Assembly (NCBI GenBank): GCA_002305165.1
Contig: DBQI01000033.1
Location: forward strand, 1-33,443
Direction: 5' to 3'
Length of the DNA: 33,443 bases
Source: Armatimonadetes bacterium UBA1398
Lineage (GTDB): Bacteria > Armatimonadota > Zipacnadia > UBA1398
Each line of letters starts with the position of its first letter. Position 1 is the stretch's first letter. This document shows positions 17,569 to 26,545 of this stretch, piece by piece. A model generated the notes under the pieces. That model ran no database searches. It saw only the letters and a list, made by a program, of their open reading frames with translations, and had not been told where the DNA came from. A program made the position numbers and the translations under genes.

Positions 17569-19227
17569 GTGCTGTGTAGAGAGTGTGGCGTCGATATCGC
17601 TGAGGGCGTGCGCTTCTGCCCCAACTGCGGCGAGGCGGTTGCCGTTCCGGCAGCGCCCGCGGCCGAGGAGTCGGCTCGCGCCGCCACTCCCGAGGATGTA
17701 GACGAACTGGTGCGTCGGGCCGTGCAGGCGGATCTGCGCGGCAATCCCGATGCGGCCGTAGTGCTGGCCGAGGATGCTGTCAGCGCCGATCCGGCCAACG
17801 CTCGCGCCCGGTCCCTTCTTGCCGGCCTCTACGAGCGTCTAGGCCGAACGGATGAGGCGGTAACGCAGTACGAGGCCGCCCTCTCCCTGGACCCCGGTAA
17901 CCAGCTCGACCGGCTGAGGCTCAAGCGGCTCGCTCCGGAGCGCGCGGCGGCACTGGCCGTGCCCCGCGCTCCGGCTGCTGGGGCGAGCCCCTCCGAGGCC
18001 GACGCAGTGTCAGCGGATGGCGTTGGCGTCCCAGAGGCGGAGGGTACGGAGGAGGCGCTGGATCCGCGCAAACGGGTCCGGCTTCTCGTGGCCGCGGCCG
18101 TGGTGAGCTGCGCCGTAGTGGTTGGCATCGGGCTCCTCGGCTGGAAGTTCATCCTGAAGCCGCGGATCGCGCCGCCCGAAACCCAGTTGGCCTCGGCGGA
18201 GCACGGCCCGGATGTGCTCATGGCTAGGGCCCGGGGCGCGAAGCTCCAGGGTGACTACGAGCGAGCGCGTCAGCTCGCCTACCAGGTGCTCGCTGAGAAC
18301 CCGAGCAACCCGCAGGCGCTCGCCTTCCTTGGCGATCTCTCCGCGACGACCGAATCTGCGGGCGCAGCGCTCGGGACGGGTCTGGCCGACGCCGTGTTCC
18401 CTGGTGAGGGCTCCATGACGGCTTCAGGGGCCGCCCTCGGCCTGCAGGCAGGACTCGAGGCGGGGGCCGGGCTCCCCCTGGCGCCCATTCTGGCAGAGCT
18501 CCCGCCGGCCACGGGTATGCCGCCTTCCATCGTCAGCTACGGGCCCCAGGGCGGAATGGTAACGAGTATCAATCCGAGCCAGCCGCAAGCAGTCGGAACC
18601 CTCGCAGGGTTGCCGACCGTTGACAGCGGCTTCGGCGCGGGAGGCGGCCTGCCGGCCGTAGCGCCGCTGGACAACATGGGCGCACTGATGGGCAACGTGT
18701 CCGGCGGCATGGGCAATGCGGGCGTCACGCCGTTGCTGCCCTCGGGCCCGTCGCGCAATCCGGGAGGCACCATGAGGCCGGGCGCCTTCGGCTCCCAGCC
18801 TCAGCAGAACGTAACATCGACCGTCTTCCCGCAGCAGCCGATGAACCAGAGCCCCGCCGTATCAGGCTATCCGGCCCAGCCTGGGCCGAGCTCCGTCCGA
18901 CCGGGATCAACGGGGACGGTGTCGGGGCAGCCCCAGGGCAGCGTGCGGGTCGCTCAGCCTCAGGGCGGCAGCGGCCTCTCGGTGAACCCCAGCGGAGGTA
19001 CGGTACGCCAAGGCGCATCGAGCGTGGGAGCGGCTACGGGCGGCATCGAGGATCAGGCCTGGCGATTGCAGAGCGAGGGCACTCGCCTTGCTCAGTCCGG
19101 TGACAGGGCAGGAGCGATCCGGGCGCTCCAGGCGGCCAATGACCGGTGGGCAGAGAGCACTGCTCCCACCGCTGCCGCGGCCAGGGAGAGCATCAGTCGG
19201 CAACTCCAACTCCTTCAGGAGGAGTAG
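17569..19227 (+). CDS. Zinc-ribbon / TPR single-pass membrane protein with long disordered periplasmic region
   Basis: A 552-residue protein of unknown function. The start is GTG at 17569, set by AGGAGG with a 9-base spacer and by the zinc ribbon beginning at once. The ribbon is CxxC-x10-CxxC (Cys3, 6, 17, 20; CRECG...CPNCG). Two TPR-like hairpins (45-115, with LYERLGRTDEAVTQYEAALSLDP) follow, then an acidic linker and a membrane helix (about 171-195) after the basic stop RKRVR. Beyond it are another TPR unit (215-258), some 230 residues rich in Gly, Pro, Gln and Ser with no visible fold, and a C-terminal TPR-like helical pair (500-550). By the positive-inside rule the zinc ribbon and first TPRs are cytoplasmic and the rest periplasmic. 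First gene of the four-gene envelope cluster; the next gene follows at once. A scaffold is likely; the partner is unknown. Confidence 0.8.
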   Translation: MLCRECGVDIAEGVRFCPNCGEAVAVPAAPAAEESARAATPEDVDELVRRAVQADLRGNPDAAVVLAEDAVSADPANARARSLLAGLYERLGRTDEAVTQYEAALSLDPGNQLDRLRLKRLAPERAAALAVPRAPAAGASPSEADAVSADGVGVPEAEGTEEALDPRKRVRLLVAAAVVSCAVVVGIGLLGWKFILKPRIAPPETQLASAEHGPDVLMARARGAKLQGDYERARQLAYQVLAENPSNPQALAFLGDLSATTESAGAALGTGLADAVFPGEGSMTASGAALGLQAGLEAGAGLPLAPILAELPPATGMPPSIVSYGPQGGMVTSINPSQPQAVGTLAGLPTVDSGFGAGGGLPAVAPLDNMGALMGNVSGGMGNAGVTPLLPSGPSRNPGGTMRPGAFGSQPQQNVTSTVFPQQPMNQSPAVSGYPAQPGPSSVRPGSTGTVSGQPQGSVRVAQPQGGSGLSVNPSGGTVRQGASSVGAATGGIEDQAWRLQSEGTRLAQSGDRAGAIRALQAANDRWAESTAPTAAAARESISRQLQLLQEE

Positions 19228-19266
19228 CTCGTGCCAGCATGCAGCCGCACAACGGAGGTATCGTCT

Positions 19267-21174
19267 ATGGCCATCCACCGGTTACCAGGGGCGATGAAGA
19301 CCTACTGGCTTGCCCTCGCCCTCATGGTGATGGCGAGCGGTACCGCCGCGAACGCTGAGTTGCGCTTCCTTGCATTCCCTCTGGCGAATGATCAGGAGGC
19401 GGGCGTGACCGCCGAGGATACCTTCGCGCGGCAACAGGTGTTCCTGGTCGTTCTGCAGCACTTCGCGGCCATCACTGACTATGACCCAGAGGAGATCTGG
19501 GTCCGACAGGCGTTCATGTCGGGGCTGCTGACCACCGAGGACCTACACTACTCGCGGATGAGCGCGCCGCTCGCGCTGAAGTTCCTTCAGGCCCTCTCGT
19601 ACGACCCCGCGACCCGCCACGATGCCGCATTCTGGGGCACCCACACGCGGAATGCGGACGACGAGGACGCCCTCACACTGACTGTCGTCGACCTGCAGAC
19701 AAGCAAGATGCATTCGGACACCATCACGGACACGGACGGGATGCTCAACGAGTTGGCCTCCGTGTTCCTCATCGAGACCGTCGAGCAGATGCGAGAGGGA
19801 GAGTCCGTCGGGAGCGACGCGGGCACTGAGGCGCCTCCGGTCATCGACCCGGGCTCTCCGCCTACCGATCCAGGCGCGGGGGCGGTGGATCCACCCGCTG
19901 GCCCGCCCGGCGATCCGCCCGTCGGCGATCCGGGAGAGGAGCCCCCGGCAGTTGGGCCGGAGGGGGGTAGCGCGCCCCCGAGCCTAGAGTCGGGCTCGCC
20001 CGCCGAACGGGCCGCCGCTCGGGAGGGGTGGGCGCTTATCGCCCAGGCGCAGGATCTCTCCTCCATCAACCAGTATGAGCAGGCCCTCGAGGTGCTGCGC
20101 CCCTTCGAGTCGCTAGGTGTCACCGATCCCCAGGTGCTCTTCCGCTTCTACAGCGACCGAGGGCAGTACTGGCTCAAAGTCGATGACCAGATCGCCGCTC
20201 GGGCGGACCTGGAGAGGGCCATGGAGTACGCCGGGCCCGACGCTCAGGAGACTATCAGCCACCAGATCGCCCAGCTTGAGCGCACCCAGATCTACAGCGA
20301 AACCCTTGATGGCGGCAAGTGGGACGTCTACCCGACGGCCGCGATCGAGGAGCATCTCATGCGCTCGAACCCGCGGGCAACGGACGCGCGGTGGGCCCTC
20401 GTGAAGCGCTATATGGGCCTGCAGCCGCGGCCCGACTGGCGGGCGGCCCTGAAGCACCTTGAGGCTCTCTCCTTGTACCTCCCTAACCATCCCCAGGTCA
20501 TGCGCGAGATGGCCCGCTGCTACATCGGGTTGGACAGTCCCGAGGAGGCCGTGCGGAGGCTCGAACAGTGGCGCTCCGTCATGCCCCACAGCTTCGACAT
20601 GTCCGCGAGCCTGCTCCTCGCCGACGCCCTGGTGGCCTCGCGGCGAGCGGATGAGGCCGTCGGCATCTTCTGGGATGCCATCCAGGGGCTCGAGCGCATG
20701 CCGAGGTTGACGGACGAGCAGTACGCCAGCCTGTTTCGCGCGTCCGAGGCCTATCTGGCGACCCATATGCCGTCGCTCGCCGATGCGGTGCAGAAGTCAT
20801 TAGAGCTGTTCAGCAAGGGGGAATCCGGTCTGGGAGTCACGCGCGAGGAGCTCCGCACTCGTGTGACCGACGCCCGTCCCCTGATCAACCGGCTCTTTGA
20901 GGTGCTGGACGCCATCCGGCCTGCGGAGCCCTATGTGGGGTGGCGGCCGAGGATCCTCTCCGGGCTGCTCCTGCTCCAGCAGGCAATGGCGGAGACCGTC
21001 TACGCCCTCGACGCCAGCGACCGTGCGGCAGGCGCCCGGGCATTCGAGGCGTGGGGCCTCGCCATGGATGAGTTCGAGGCGGCCGTCGAGGCAGCCAGAT
21101 CCGCCACGGATGCCAGACGCGCAGGCGAGACGCCGGTGGAGTCCACCTCGCCGGGCGCCGTGATCGGCCTTTGA
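19267..21174 (+). CDS. Secreted TPR protein with N-terminal CsgG/TolB-N-like domain
   Basis: A 635-residue exported protein of unknown function. Two starts are credible: GTG 19231 (AGGAGGAG upstream, lying within the previous gene's end) and ATG 19267 (GGAGGT 7 bases upstream). I chose 19267 because it gives a normal-length signal peptide ending GTAANA. Residues about 33-175 contain a compact alpha/beta region with a strand-turn-strand LTLTVVDLQTSKMHSDTI followed by a helix, reminiscent of TolB-N or FlgO/CsgG-like periplasmic domains (tentative). A linker of some 65 residues is almost entirely Pro, Gly, Asp and Glu. From about 250 to 540 there are repeated TPR-like helical pairs (e.g. INQYEQALEVL, DSPEEAVRRLEQW, RRADEAVGIFWDAI), then a final helical region. 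The downstream gene lies across the stop codon, implying coupled expression. Confidence 0.75.
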   Translation: MAIHRLPGAMKTYWLALALMVMASGTAANAELRFLAFPLANDQEAGVTAEDTFARQQVFLVVLQHFAAITDYDPEEIWVRQAFMSGLLTTEDLHYSRMSAPLALKFLQALSYDPATRHDAAFWGTHTRNADDEDALTLTVVDLQTSKMHSDTITDTDGMLNELASVFLIETVEQMREGESVGSDAGTEAPPVIDPGSPPTDPGAGAVDPPAGPPGDPPVGDPGEEPPAVGPEGGSAPPSLESGSPAERAAAREGWALIAQAQDLSSINQYEQALEVLRPFESLGVTDPQVLFRFYSDRGQYWLKVDDQIAARADLERAMEYAGPDAQETISHQIAQLERTQIYSETLDGGKWDVYPTAAIEEHLMRSNPRATDARWALVKRYMGLQPRPDWRAALKHLEALSLYLPNHPQVMREMARCYIGLDSPEEAVRRLEQWRSVMPHSFDMSASLLLADALVASRRADEAVGIFWDAIQGLERMPRLTDEQYASLFRASEAYLATHMPSLADAVQKSLELFSKGESGLGVTREELRTRVTDARPLINRLFEVLDAIRPAEPYVGWRPRILSGLLLLQQAMAETVYALDASDRAAGARAFEAWGLAMDEFEAAVEAARSATDARRAGETPVESTSPGAVIGL

Positions 21175-21215
21175 CGGGCGGGACTACCGAAGCCCCTGAG
21201 AGGCGGGAGACTGCT

Positions 21216-23576
21216 ATGGGATCGGCCCGCCGACTCGCCGCTGCGGCGGCCGTCGCGACGTTGGCTCTCCTTACTCCCTGGGCGGCCACTGCCCAGGGAG
21301 ATTCGCCTGACGCCGCGGTGGTGGGGCGCTGGATCGGCTCCTACGGCCTGGAAAGCCCCGAGGATGTCCCCGTGTTCCGGGACGCCGGGTTCAACCTGGC
21401 GATACTCGAGGTGCCCCTCTCCTTCGGTACCCGCGATGAAGACGATGACGAGCTCCTAGCCCTCCTCGATGCCTGCCTCCAAGCCGGCGTCGGCTGCTAC
21501 GTTGGCTTGCGGATCTCGGGTGTGCCGGGCGAAGGCCCCATGGACATGTGCCCCTACGACCACGCCTTCCGCGAAGAACTGGGTACGGCCATCTGGCGTC
21601 TGACGCGGGCCGTCGCCGCTCACCCGAACGTGTTGGGATGGGTCACCCCGAGCCAGACCAGCGACCTCGTGAGCACCCGCTCCGTTGACTTCAGCCGGTT
21701 CCTTATGGAGCAGTACGGTGAGCCTCGGGCTCTGAGCGAGGCCTGGGGTAGCGCCTACCGCGACTGGCCCCTGGCAACCGAGCAGGCGGCTTGGGATTCC
21801 TCGGCGAGCTCCGAGTTGGGGCTCAACCGGCCTGTGATGGATGTTGCTGCTTTCCGGTGGAGGGCGCACACGGATCTCTTGTGCCTGTTCCGCGATACCT
21901 TCGCCGCCTATGACCCCGCCGCCTTGCCCCTGATGGCGGGCCAAGAGAGCACCTACTGGGCCCTGGCGAACGTGCCGGCTGGCTACACCGGGGCCATTAC
22001 CGGGATCTTCCCCCGTTGGGGAGAGCCCCCGGACCTCACCCAGAACGCTGTAGCTGTCGACGTCGCGCGAGCCGGCGGGCTACGGCGTGCCTTCTTCGGC
22101 ATCGATCTGAACGCCACAGTCACGCCGAGCCAGCTTCGGCGCTACCTCTCCGCGGCCTGGGTCCGTGGCGCATGGGGCGTTGTCCTCAGTGACTGGCATG
22201 GCGTCGCCGGCAGTGAGGATATGAGGCAGGCCGTGCAGGATGGCTGGGTCGACGCCACCCGGCTGTGGAGCTATGAGCCTCGCCCCACGACGGCGCTGCT
22301 TTACGAGCCCATCCATGGTGGGCCGCTCTCCCCGTCTGGCACGCCCCTCTACGGCCTGCTCGACCTGCCCGGCTGGCCCTCGGAGCCCATGGCGGCCCTC
22401 CAGACCTATGCGTACGGCCATCGTTGGGGAGGTATGGATGTTCTGCCGGCTCATCTGGCGACGCCCGCCGTGCTCTCTAGATACCGCACGGTCGTCGCCC
22501 CGCAGTTGTACGACGCGCGCGAGGACCTCGTGGGCATGCTGTGGGACTGGGTGCGCGCCGGCGGCGTCCTGTACTGCGATGTGGGGATCGGTTCCCTCCA
22601 GACGGGTAGTTTCCAGGCCCTAACCGAGCCGCTCATCACGCTGTTGGGGGTGCTTCGGATCGGGCAGCTCGCGCCGGGTGAGTTCGACGGTCAGGTGTAC
22701 ATGGAGAGCCCTAGCTTACCCTCCCTGAGAGAGGGCATGAGCACCACCGGCATGCCCTTCCGTGGGCTGGTGGGGGATGCCCGGGTGACGGCCGGGGCCA
22801 AGCCGACTCTCGTCTTCCGCTCCCGACGCGACCGCAACCGCAACAATCAGCTCATGTACGCCGGCATCATGGTGAACGACCTGGGCTCTGGCGCGGTGGT
22901 CTTCTCGACCACCCCATGCCTGGATGACTGGCGGCCTGATGACCCCACCGGACGCATGTTCTGGGGCGATCTTCTAAGCCGTGGCGCCCGCATCGAGAAG
23001 GCGACGCCCGGCCCCATTGTGGGCGGACCGCTGGATGCGCGCTCGGGCCAGGGCATGGCGGTCGTCGCCAACTACGCTCCTGGCGCCGAGCCCGTGCATC
23101 TGGTGCTGCGCAATGCGGTTGGCGCCGTGCTTACGGATTGCCTCGTGCACACGGGACAGGACGTGCCGGAGACCGAGGTGCTGAGCCAGGTCGCTGGTGG
23201 CGGGCTGTTGGCGGCTCGCGACCTGCCCCTCCAAGTCGTCAATCCCGAGGCTCTCGTGGCTGTGCATGAGTACGGGCCGAGGGGCCTGTCGCTCACGATC
23301 GGTCCGCCTGACGCCGCCCATGGGTACGTGGTGGGGCGCGGGGCCTGGATCGAAGGCGGCACCCCGGTGCGGTACGCGATGCTCCTCCGCTCGGGCGAGC
23401 TGCCCATCCTGCCGAACGAGGAGTTCTACCTGATCGTGACCGTCCCCGGCGGCGCAGTCACAACGCGGCGCGTCGTCGCCGATGGCTCGGGCGCGGTCAG
23501 CATCCTCGTCGACACCTCCCCCGCCGTCGAGGTCACACTGCGCCCCAGAGCCCTCCAGGAGGTCGGTTTCCCGTGA
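21216..23576 (+). CDS. Secreted GH42-like (beta-galactosidase-fold) protein, catalytic Glu residues not apparent
   Basis: A 786-residue exported protein. The start at 21216 has GGGAG 6 bases upstream and opens a signal peptide ending AATAQ; a TTG at 21171 overlapping the previous stop is the alternative. Residues 30-330 read like a GH42 TIM barrel: RDAGFNLAILEVPLSFG, a barrel strand HPNVLGW, the LMEQYGEPRALSEAWGSAYRDW helix-loop typical of GH42, and AWVRGAWGVVLSDWHG. A GH42 middle-type (glutaminase-like) domain follows at about 390-480 (YRTVVAPQLYDAREDLVGML, WVRAGGVLYCD), then beta domains. At the acid/base site the family 'NE' is replaced by PSQTSD (144-149), and the nucleophile region reads FFGIDLN (293-299). 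It may therefore bind rather than cut glycans. Overlaps the next gene by 4 bases. Confidence 0.72.
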   Translation: MGSARRLAAAAAVATLALLTPWAATAQGDSPDAAVVGRWIGSYGLESPEDVPVFRDAGFNLAILEVPLSFGTRDEDDDELLALLDACLQAGVGCYVGLRISGVPGEGPMDMCPYDHAFREELGTAIWRLTRAVAAHPNVLGWVTPSQTSDLVSTRSVDFSRFLMEQYGEPRALSEAWGSAYRDWPLATEQAAWDSSASSELGLNRPVMDVAAFRWRAHTDLLCLFRDTFAAYDPAALPLMAGQESTYWALANVPAGYTGAITGIFPRWGEPPDLTQNAVAVDVARAGGLRRAFFGIDLNATVTPSQLRRYLSAAWVRGAWGVVLSDWHGVAGSEDMRQAVQDGWVDATRLWSYEPRPTTALLYEPIHGGPLSPSGTPLYGLLDLPGWPSEPMAALQTYAYGHRWGGMDVLPAHLATPAVLSRYRTVVAPQLYDAREDLVGMLWDWVRAGGVLYCDVGIGSLQTGSFQALTEPLITLLGVLRIGQLAPGEFDGQVYMESPSLPSLREGMSTTGMPFRGLVGDARVTAGAKPTLVFRSRRDRNRNNQLMYAGIMVNDLGSGAVVFSTTPCLDDWRPDDPTGRMFWGDLLSRGARIEKATPGPIVGGPLDARSGQGMAVVANYAPGAEPVHLVLRNAVGAVLTDCLVHTGQDVPETEVLSQVAGGGLLAARDLPLQVVNPEALVAVHEYGPRGLSLTIGPPDAAHGYVVGRGAWIEGGTPVRYAMLLRSGELPILPNEEFYLIVTVPGGAVTTRRVVADGSGAVSILVDTSPAVEVTLRPRALQEVGFP

Positions 23577-24571
23577 ATCGTGCCCCTCTCATAGCCTGCG
23601 CCCTGGCGTCTCTCACTCTCGTCGGCTGCGCTGTGATCGGCGAGGGCGGATCGGGCGCCTGGAGCCCCTTCTTCGACGATGTGGGCAAGCGGAGCACGGG
23701 AATCGTCGATGGCTGGGTCTTCGTCCCGCGGCAGCCGAACGAGGCGGGACAGCGCCCCCTGACGTTCGCGGCATACCCGCTGGATCCAACACTCTATGTT
23801 GAGGCATCGGCGGCCGGTGTCACCCTTGGAAGCCAGGCTCCCTCGGTAGCGGACTCTCGGGGGTTCTACTCCTTCGACAAGGTTCCGCCAGGCGAGTACC
23901 AGCTTCGAGCAACGGATAGCACGGGGGCATTCACGGCGGCCGCAGGTGAGGTGGAGGTCAGGAAGGGCGCTATCACGACGGGACTGACAGCCCCTGTAGA
24001 CCCGCCCGAGGTCCGGGCCTCCGAGTACTTCCGAGTGGGGCGCCAGGACCTGATCCAGTACACCTCCATACGCGGGTCCGTTGAGTGGCGCTGGTCTGAC
24101 ACGGTGACCGTGGGCGGCTCGGGTGCCCACCGCATGAGCTTCACCCCACCCGGATCGTCCGTCAACGACACCTTCGTGGACGTTTCCTTCACCGATGCGG
24201 CGGTGCTGCTCCACGGCATGGAACAGGGGTGGCTGGATCCGCCAACCCCCATCGCGCCGGCCGTGATGAGCCCCGGCTGCCGGTTCGACCGCTCAGCCGC
24301 CCTGGTAGCCTGGGGCGATGGCGGCGAGGCTGAGCCCGTTCGCGTCCCGGTGAGCCTGGTGAGCGAGTTGGTGGACGTGGATGACCTGATTCTGCCCGCG
24401 GGCCGGTTCGACAACTGCCCGAAGTTCCATCTCTCCATCGCTGGCGAGGGCATCTCCGTCGTGTGGGAGATCTGGCTGGCCTACCGCGTCGGCCCCGTGA
24501 AGATCATCAAGGACTCCGTCGATCATCAGGCCTCGTACATGCAGATCGGCGGCCAGACATACCCGAAGTGA
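23573..24571 (+). CDS. Predicted lipoprotein with carboxypeptidase-regulatory-like beta domain
   Basis: A 332-residue lipoprotein of unknown function. Its GTG start overlaps the previous stop (GTGA), with AGGAGGT 9 bases upstream inside the preceding gene. The signal peptide ends in the lipobox LVGC, making Cys19 the lipidation site; the following residues AVIG carry no Asp at +2, compatible with outer-membrane sorting by proteobacterial rules. Residues about 40-140 resemble the carboxypeptidase regulatory (CarboxypepD_reg) sandwich, with GFYSFDKVPPGEYQLRATDS as its clearest piece. The rest is beta-rich with no family I recognise. Last gene of the four-gene envelope cluster, convergent with proS across 30 bases that hold no good terminator. 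Confidence 0.78.
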   Translation: MNRAPLIACALASLTLVGCAVIGEGGSGAWSPFFDDVGKRSTGIVDGWVFVPRQPNEAGQRPLTFAAYPLDPTLYVEASAAGVTLGSQAPSVADSRGFYSFDKVPPGEYQLRATDSTGAFTAAAGEVEVRKGAITTGLTAPVDPPEVRASEYFRVGRQDLIQYTSIRGSVEWRWSDTVTVGGSGAHRMSFTPPGSSVNDTFVDVSFTDAAVLLHGMEQGWLDPPTPIAPAVMSPGCRFDRSAALVAWGDGGEAEPVRVPVSLVSELVDVDDLILPAGRFDNCPKFHLSIAGEGISVVWEIWLAYRVGPVKIIKDSVDHQASYMQIGGQTYPK

Positions 24572-24601
24572 GGGTGGGCCTGACCGCCGCTGCCGTCGGC
24601 G

Positions 24602-26044
24602 CTAGTAAGCCTTGGCCACTATTACCCGGCCAGGGGAGTCTGCTCCGCAGACGACGCACTTGCCTGGGCCCCGTAGCTCCTCTGGGATGCACCGTATGGT
24701 GGCCGTCGTGTCAGCCTTGATCTTCGCCTCACACTCGGGGCCCTCGCACCAGTGGGCCCGCACAAAGGCGCCCTGGTCCATGAGGGTCGTCAGGTCGCCG
24801 TAGTCGTCCACATCGTAGGTGTTGGCCGCTCGGAAGACCTCGGCCGCCGCGTACATCGCCCGCTGAGTCTCCCCAAGTTTTCGGGCCAAGGCGTCGACGA
24901 GCCCACTGAGTGGCATCGGTTCCTTCTGGCCCGTGACCCGCTCCGCCACCACGCACTGATCCTTGTCCAAGTCCTTGGGCCCGAGCTCCATGCGCAGCGG
25001 CACGCCACGCATCTCCCAGTCGTTGAACTTGAAGCCCGGCTTGAGCTGATCCCGCTCATCCACCTTGACCCGTATCCCGTCGCGCCTGCAATCCGCCGCA
25101 ATCTGAGCGGCGGCGGACATGACACGGTCCTTGGAGTCCTCGCGGTAGATCGGCACGATGACGACCTGGATGGGGGCCACGCGAGGTGGTAGGCTCAGGC
25201 CCTTCTCGTCGCCGTGGCCCATCACAACCGTGCCGACAAGCCGGGTCGAGACGCCCCAACTGGTGCCCCAGACGTACTCCCGCTCGCCCCTCTCGTTCTG
25301 GAACGTCACATCGAAGGCTTTGGCGAAGTTCTGGCCCAGGAAGTGACTGGTGCCGGCTTGGATCGCCTTCCGATCCTTCATCATCGCCTCGATGGCGTAG
25401 GTGTTCACGGCGCCCGCGAACCGCTCGGCGGCTGACTTCTCGCCCATGTACACCGGCAACGCCAGGGATTCCTCAACGAAGGTCCGGTATATCCCGACCA
25501 TCTGAAGTGTTTCCCTGATTGCGTCCTCCTGAGTTGCATGGGCAGTGTGTCCCTCCTGCCACAGGAACTCTCTTGTGCGCAGAAAGAGCCTTGGGCGCAT
25601 CTCCCAGCGCATCACATTCGCCCATTGGTTGTAGAGGAGCGGCAGGTCGCGGTAGGATTCGATCCACCGAGCGTAGGTCTGCCAGATGATGGTCTCGGAG
25701 GTGGGGCGGAATACGAGCCGCTCCTCCAGCTCCTTGCCTCCACCATGGGTGACGTAGGCGCACTCGGGAGCGAACCCCTCGACATGCTCCGCCTCGCGCT
25801 GGAGGTAGCTCTCAGGGATCAGCGCGGGGAAATAGAGGTTCTGGTGCCCCGACTCCTTGAACGCGTCGTCCAGGATGCGGACCATGTTCTCCCAGAGCGC
25901 GTACCCGTAGGGTTTGATGGTCATGCAGCCGGCAACGGGCGAGGACTCGGCCAGATCCGCCTTCCGCACGACATCCTGGTACCATTCGGGGAAGTCGGTG
26001 TTGATATCCGCGATGAAACGTTCGCTCTCCGATGACACGACCAT
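24602..26044 (-). CDS. proS: Prolyl-tRNA synthetase, archaeal/eukaryote type
   Basis: Charges tRNA-Pro with proline in the cytosol. At 480 residues, without the long editing insertion of the standard bacterial enzyme, it belongs to the archaeal/eukaryote-like group also found in some bacterial phyla. The start at 26044 gives the usual N-terminus ...FPEWYQDVVRKADLAE, with GGAGAGG upstream; the frame stays open further up but reads as non-coding. Class II motif 2 is seen as RWEMRPRLFLRTREFLWQEGHTAH-type sequence, motif 3 as the LSLPPRVAPIQVVIVPIYRE region, and a C-terminal zinc-binding tail has two Cys pairs (CEGPEC ... CVVCG) closing with the conserved AKAY. Motif residues look intact, so it is expected to be the functional cellular enzyme. 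A weak TGGACA element (26119-26114) could be part of its promoter. Confidence 0.95.
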   Translation of the reverse strand: MVVSSESERFIADINTDFPEWYQDVVRKADLAESSPVAGCMTIKPYGYALWENMVRILDDAFKESGHQNLYFPALIPESYLQREAEHVEGFAPECAYVTHGGGKELEERLVFRPTSETIIWQTYARWIESYRDLPLLYNQWANVMRWEMRPRLFLRTREFLWQEGHTAHATQEDAIRETLQMVGIYRTFVEESLALPVYMGEKSAAERFAGAVNTYAIEAMMKDRKAIQAGTSHFLGQNFAKAFDVTFQNERGEREYVWGTSWGVSTRLVGTVVMGHGDEKGLSLPPRVAPIQVVIVPIYREDSKDRVMSAAAQIAADCRRDGIRVKVDERDQLKPGFKFNDWEMRGVPLRMELGPKDLDKDQCVVAERVTGQKEPMPLSGLVDALARKLGETQRAMYAAAEVFRAANTYDVDDYGDLTTLMDQGAFVRAHWCEGPECEAKIKADTTATIRCIPEELRGPGKCVVCGADSPGRVIVAKAY

Positions 26045-26285
26045 TCGTCCTCTCCGTGCGCGGGCGAGCCGCCCGGACCGCTGTCGGCATATCTTGACAG
26101 CCCGCACCTGGGGTGTCCAGGGTGGGGGCCGCACGCGAGCTTCTCCCTGCCGGAAGCCCGTATCCGGCCGACATATGTGCAGGCGCCGCAGCGCGTAGGC
26201 CTCGGCTCGCCGTTGCTGGCCTTGCGGCTCCACGCGCGCGTCTCTATAATGTGGCATGACCTGACCATCTGAGGAGCAAGCGTTC
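26045..26285. other. Divergent intergenic region proS / secG
   Basis: 241 bases between divergent genes. The secG promoter (26222-26250) is clear. On the minus strand only a weak TGGACA box was found for proS, and I see no T-box-like leader. The rest is GC-rich sequence without recognised structure. Confidence 0.6.
26222..26250 (+). promoter_or_regulatory. Promoter of secG
   Basis: A perfect TATAAT (26245-26250) stands out in this GC-rich DNA, with TTGCGG (26222-26227) 17 bases upstream. Transcription should start near 26257, about 29 bases before the secG ATG and just ahead of the GAGGAG SD. Confidence 0.7.
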
Positions 26286-26528
26286 ATGCACTTGGCGACG
26301 CGCTTTATGCTGGGCCTTTGTATCTTCATGTCCCTCATCATCATTGGCTGCGTGGCGATGCAGCAGACGAAGAGCGAGGGGCTCTCCGGCAGCATTGGCG
26401 GAGCCCGTGGCAGTACCTTCAAGGGCACGCGCCAGGATGAGTTCCTGTCCAGGATCACCCGCTACACCGGCATTGGGTGGATCGTGGGTCACCTCGTGCT
26501 CGCGTATATGTGGGTGCATCTGCACTAG
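26286..26528 (+). CDS. secG: Protein-export membrane protein SecG
   Basis: Small subunit of the SecYEG translocon that assists SecA-driven export. The 80-residue protein has two hydrophobic segments (about 5-24 and 59-78) joined by a polar loop. The loop contains LSGSIGGARGSTFKGTRQDEF, close to the SecG loop consensus, followed by FLSRITRYTG just before helix 2, as in the family. GAGGAG lies 9 bases before the ATG. It heads a two-gene unit with the exported protein that follows 17 bases later. Confidence 0.88.
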   Translation: MHLATRFMLGLCIFMSLIIIGCVAMQQTKSEGLSGSIGGARGSTFKGTRQDEFLSRITRYTGIGWIVGHLVLAYMWVHLH

Positions 26529-26545
26529 CCTCGAGAGGCCTCCGC

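Noticed and set aside
20113..20766. 217-codon minus-strand frame inside the secreted TPR gene
   Set aside because: Gly/His-rich antisense shadow; the plus-strand frame has a signal peptide, TPR pattern and good SD.
26045..26458. Upstream extension of the proS frame (138 extra codons)
   Set aside because: It crosses the secG gene and its promoter, and the residues do not resemble any ProRS N-terminus.
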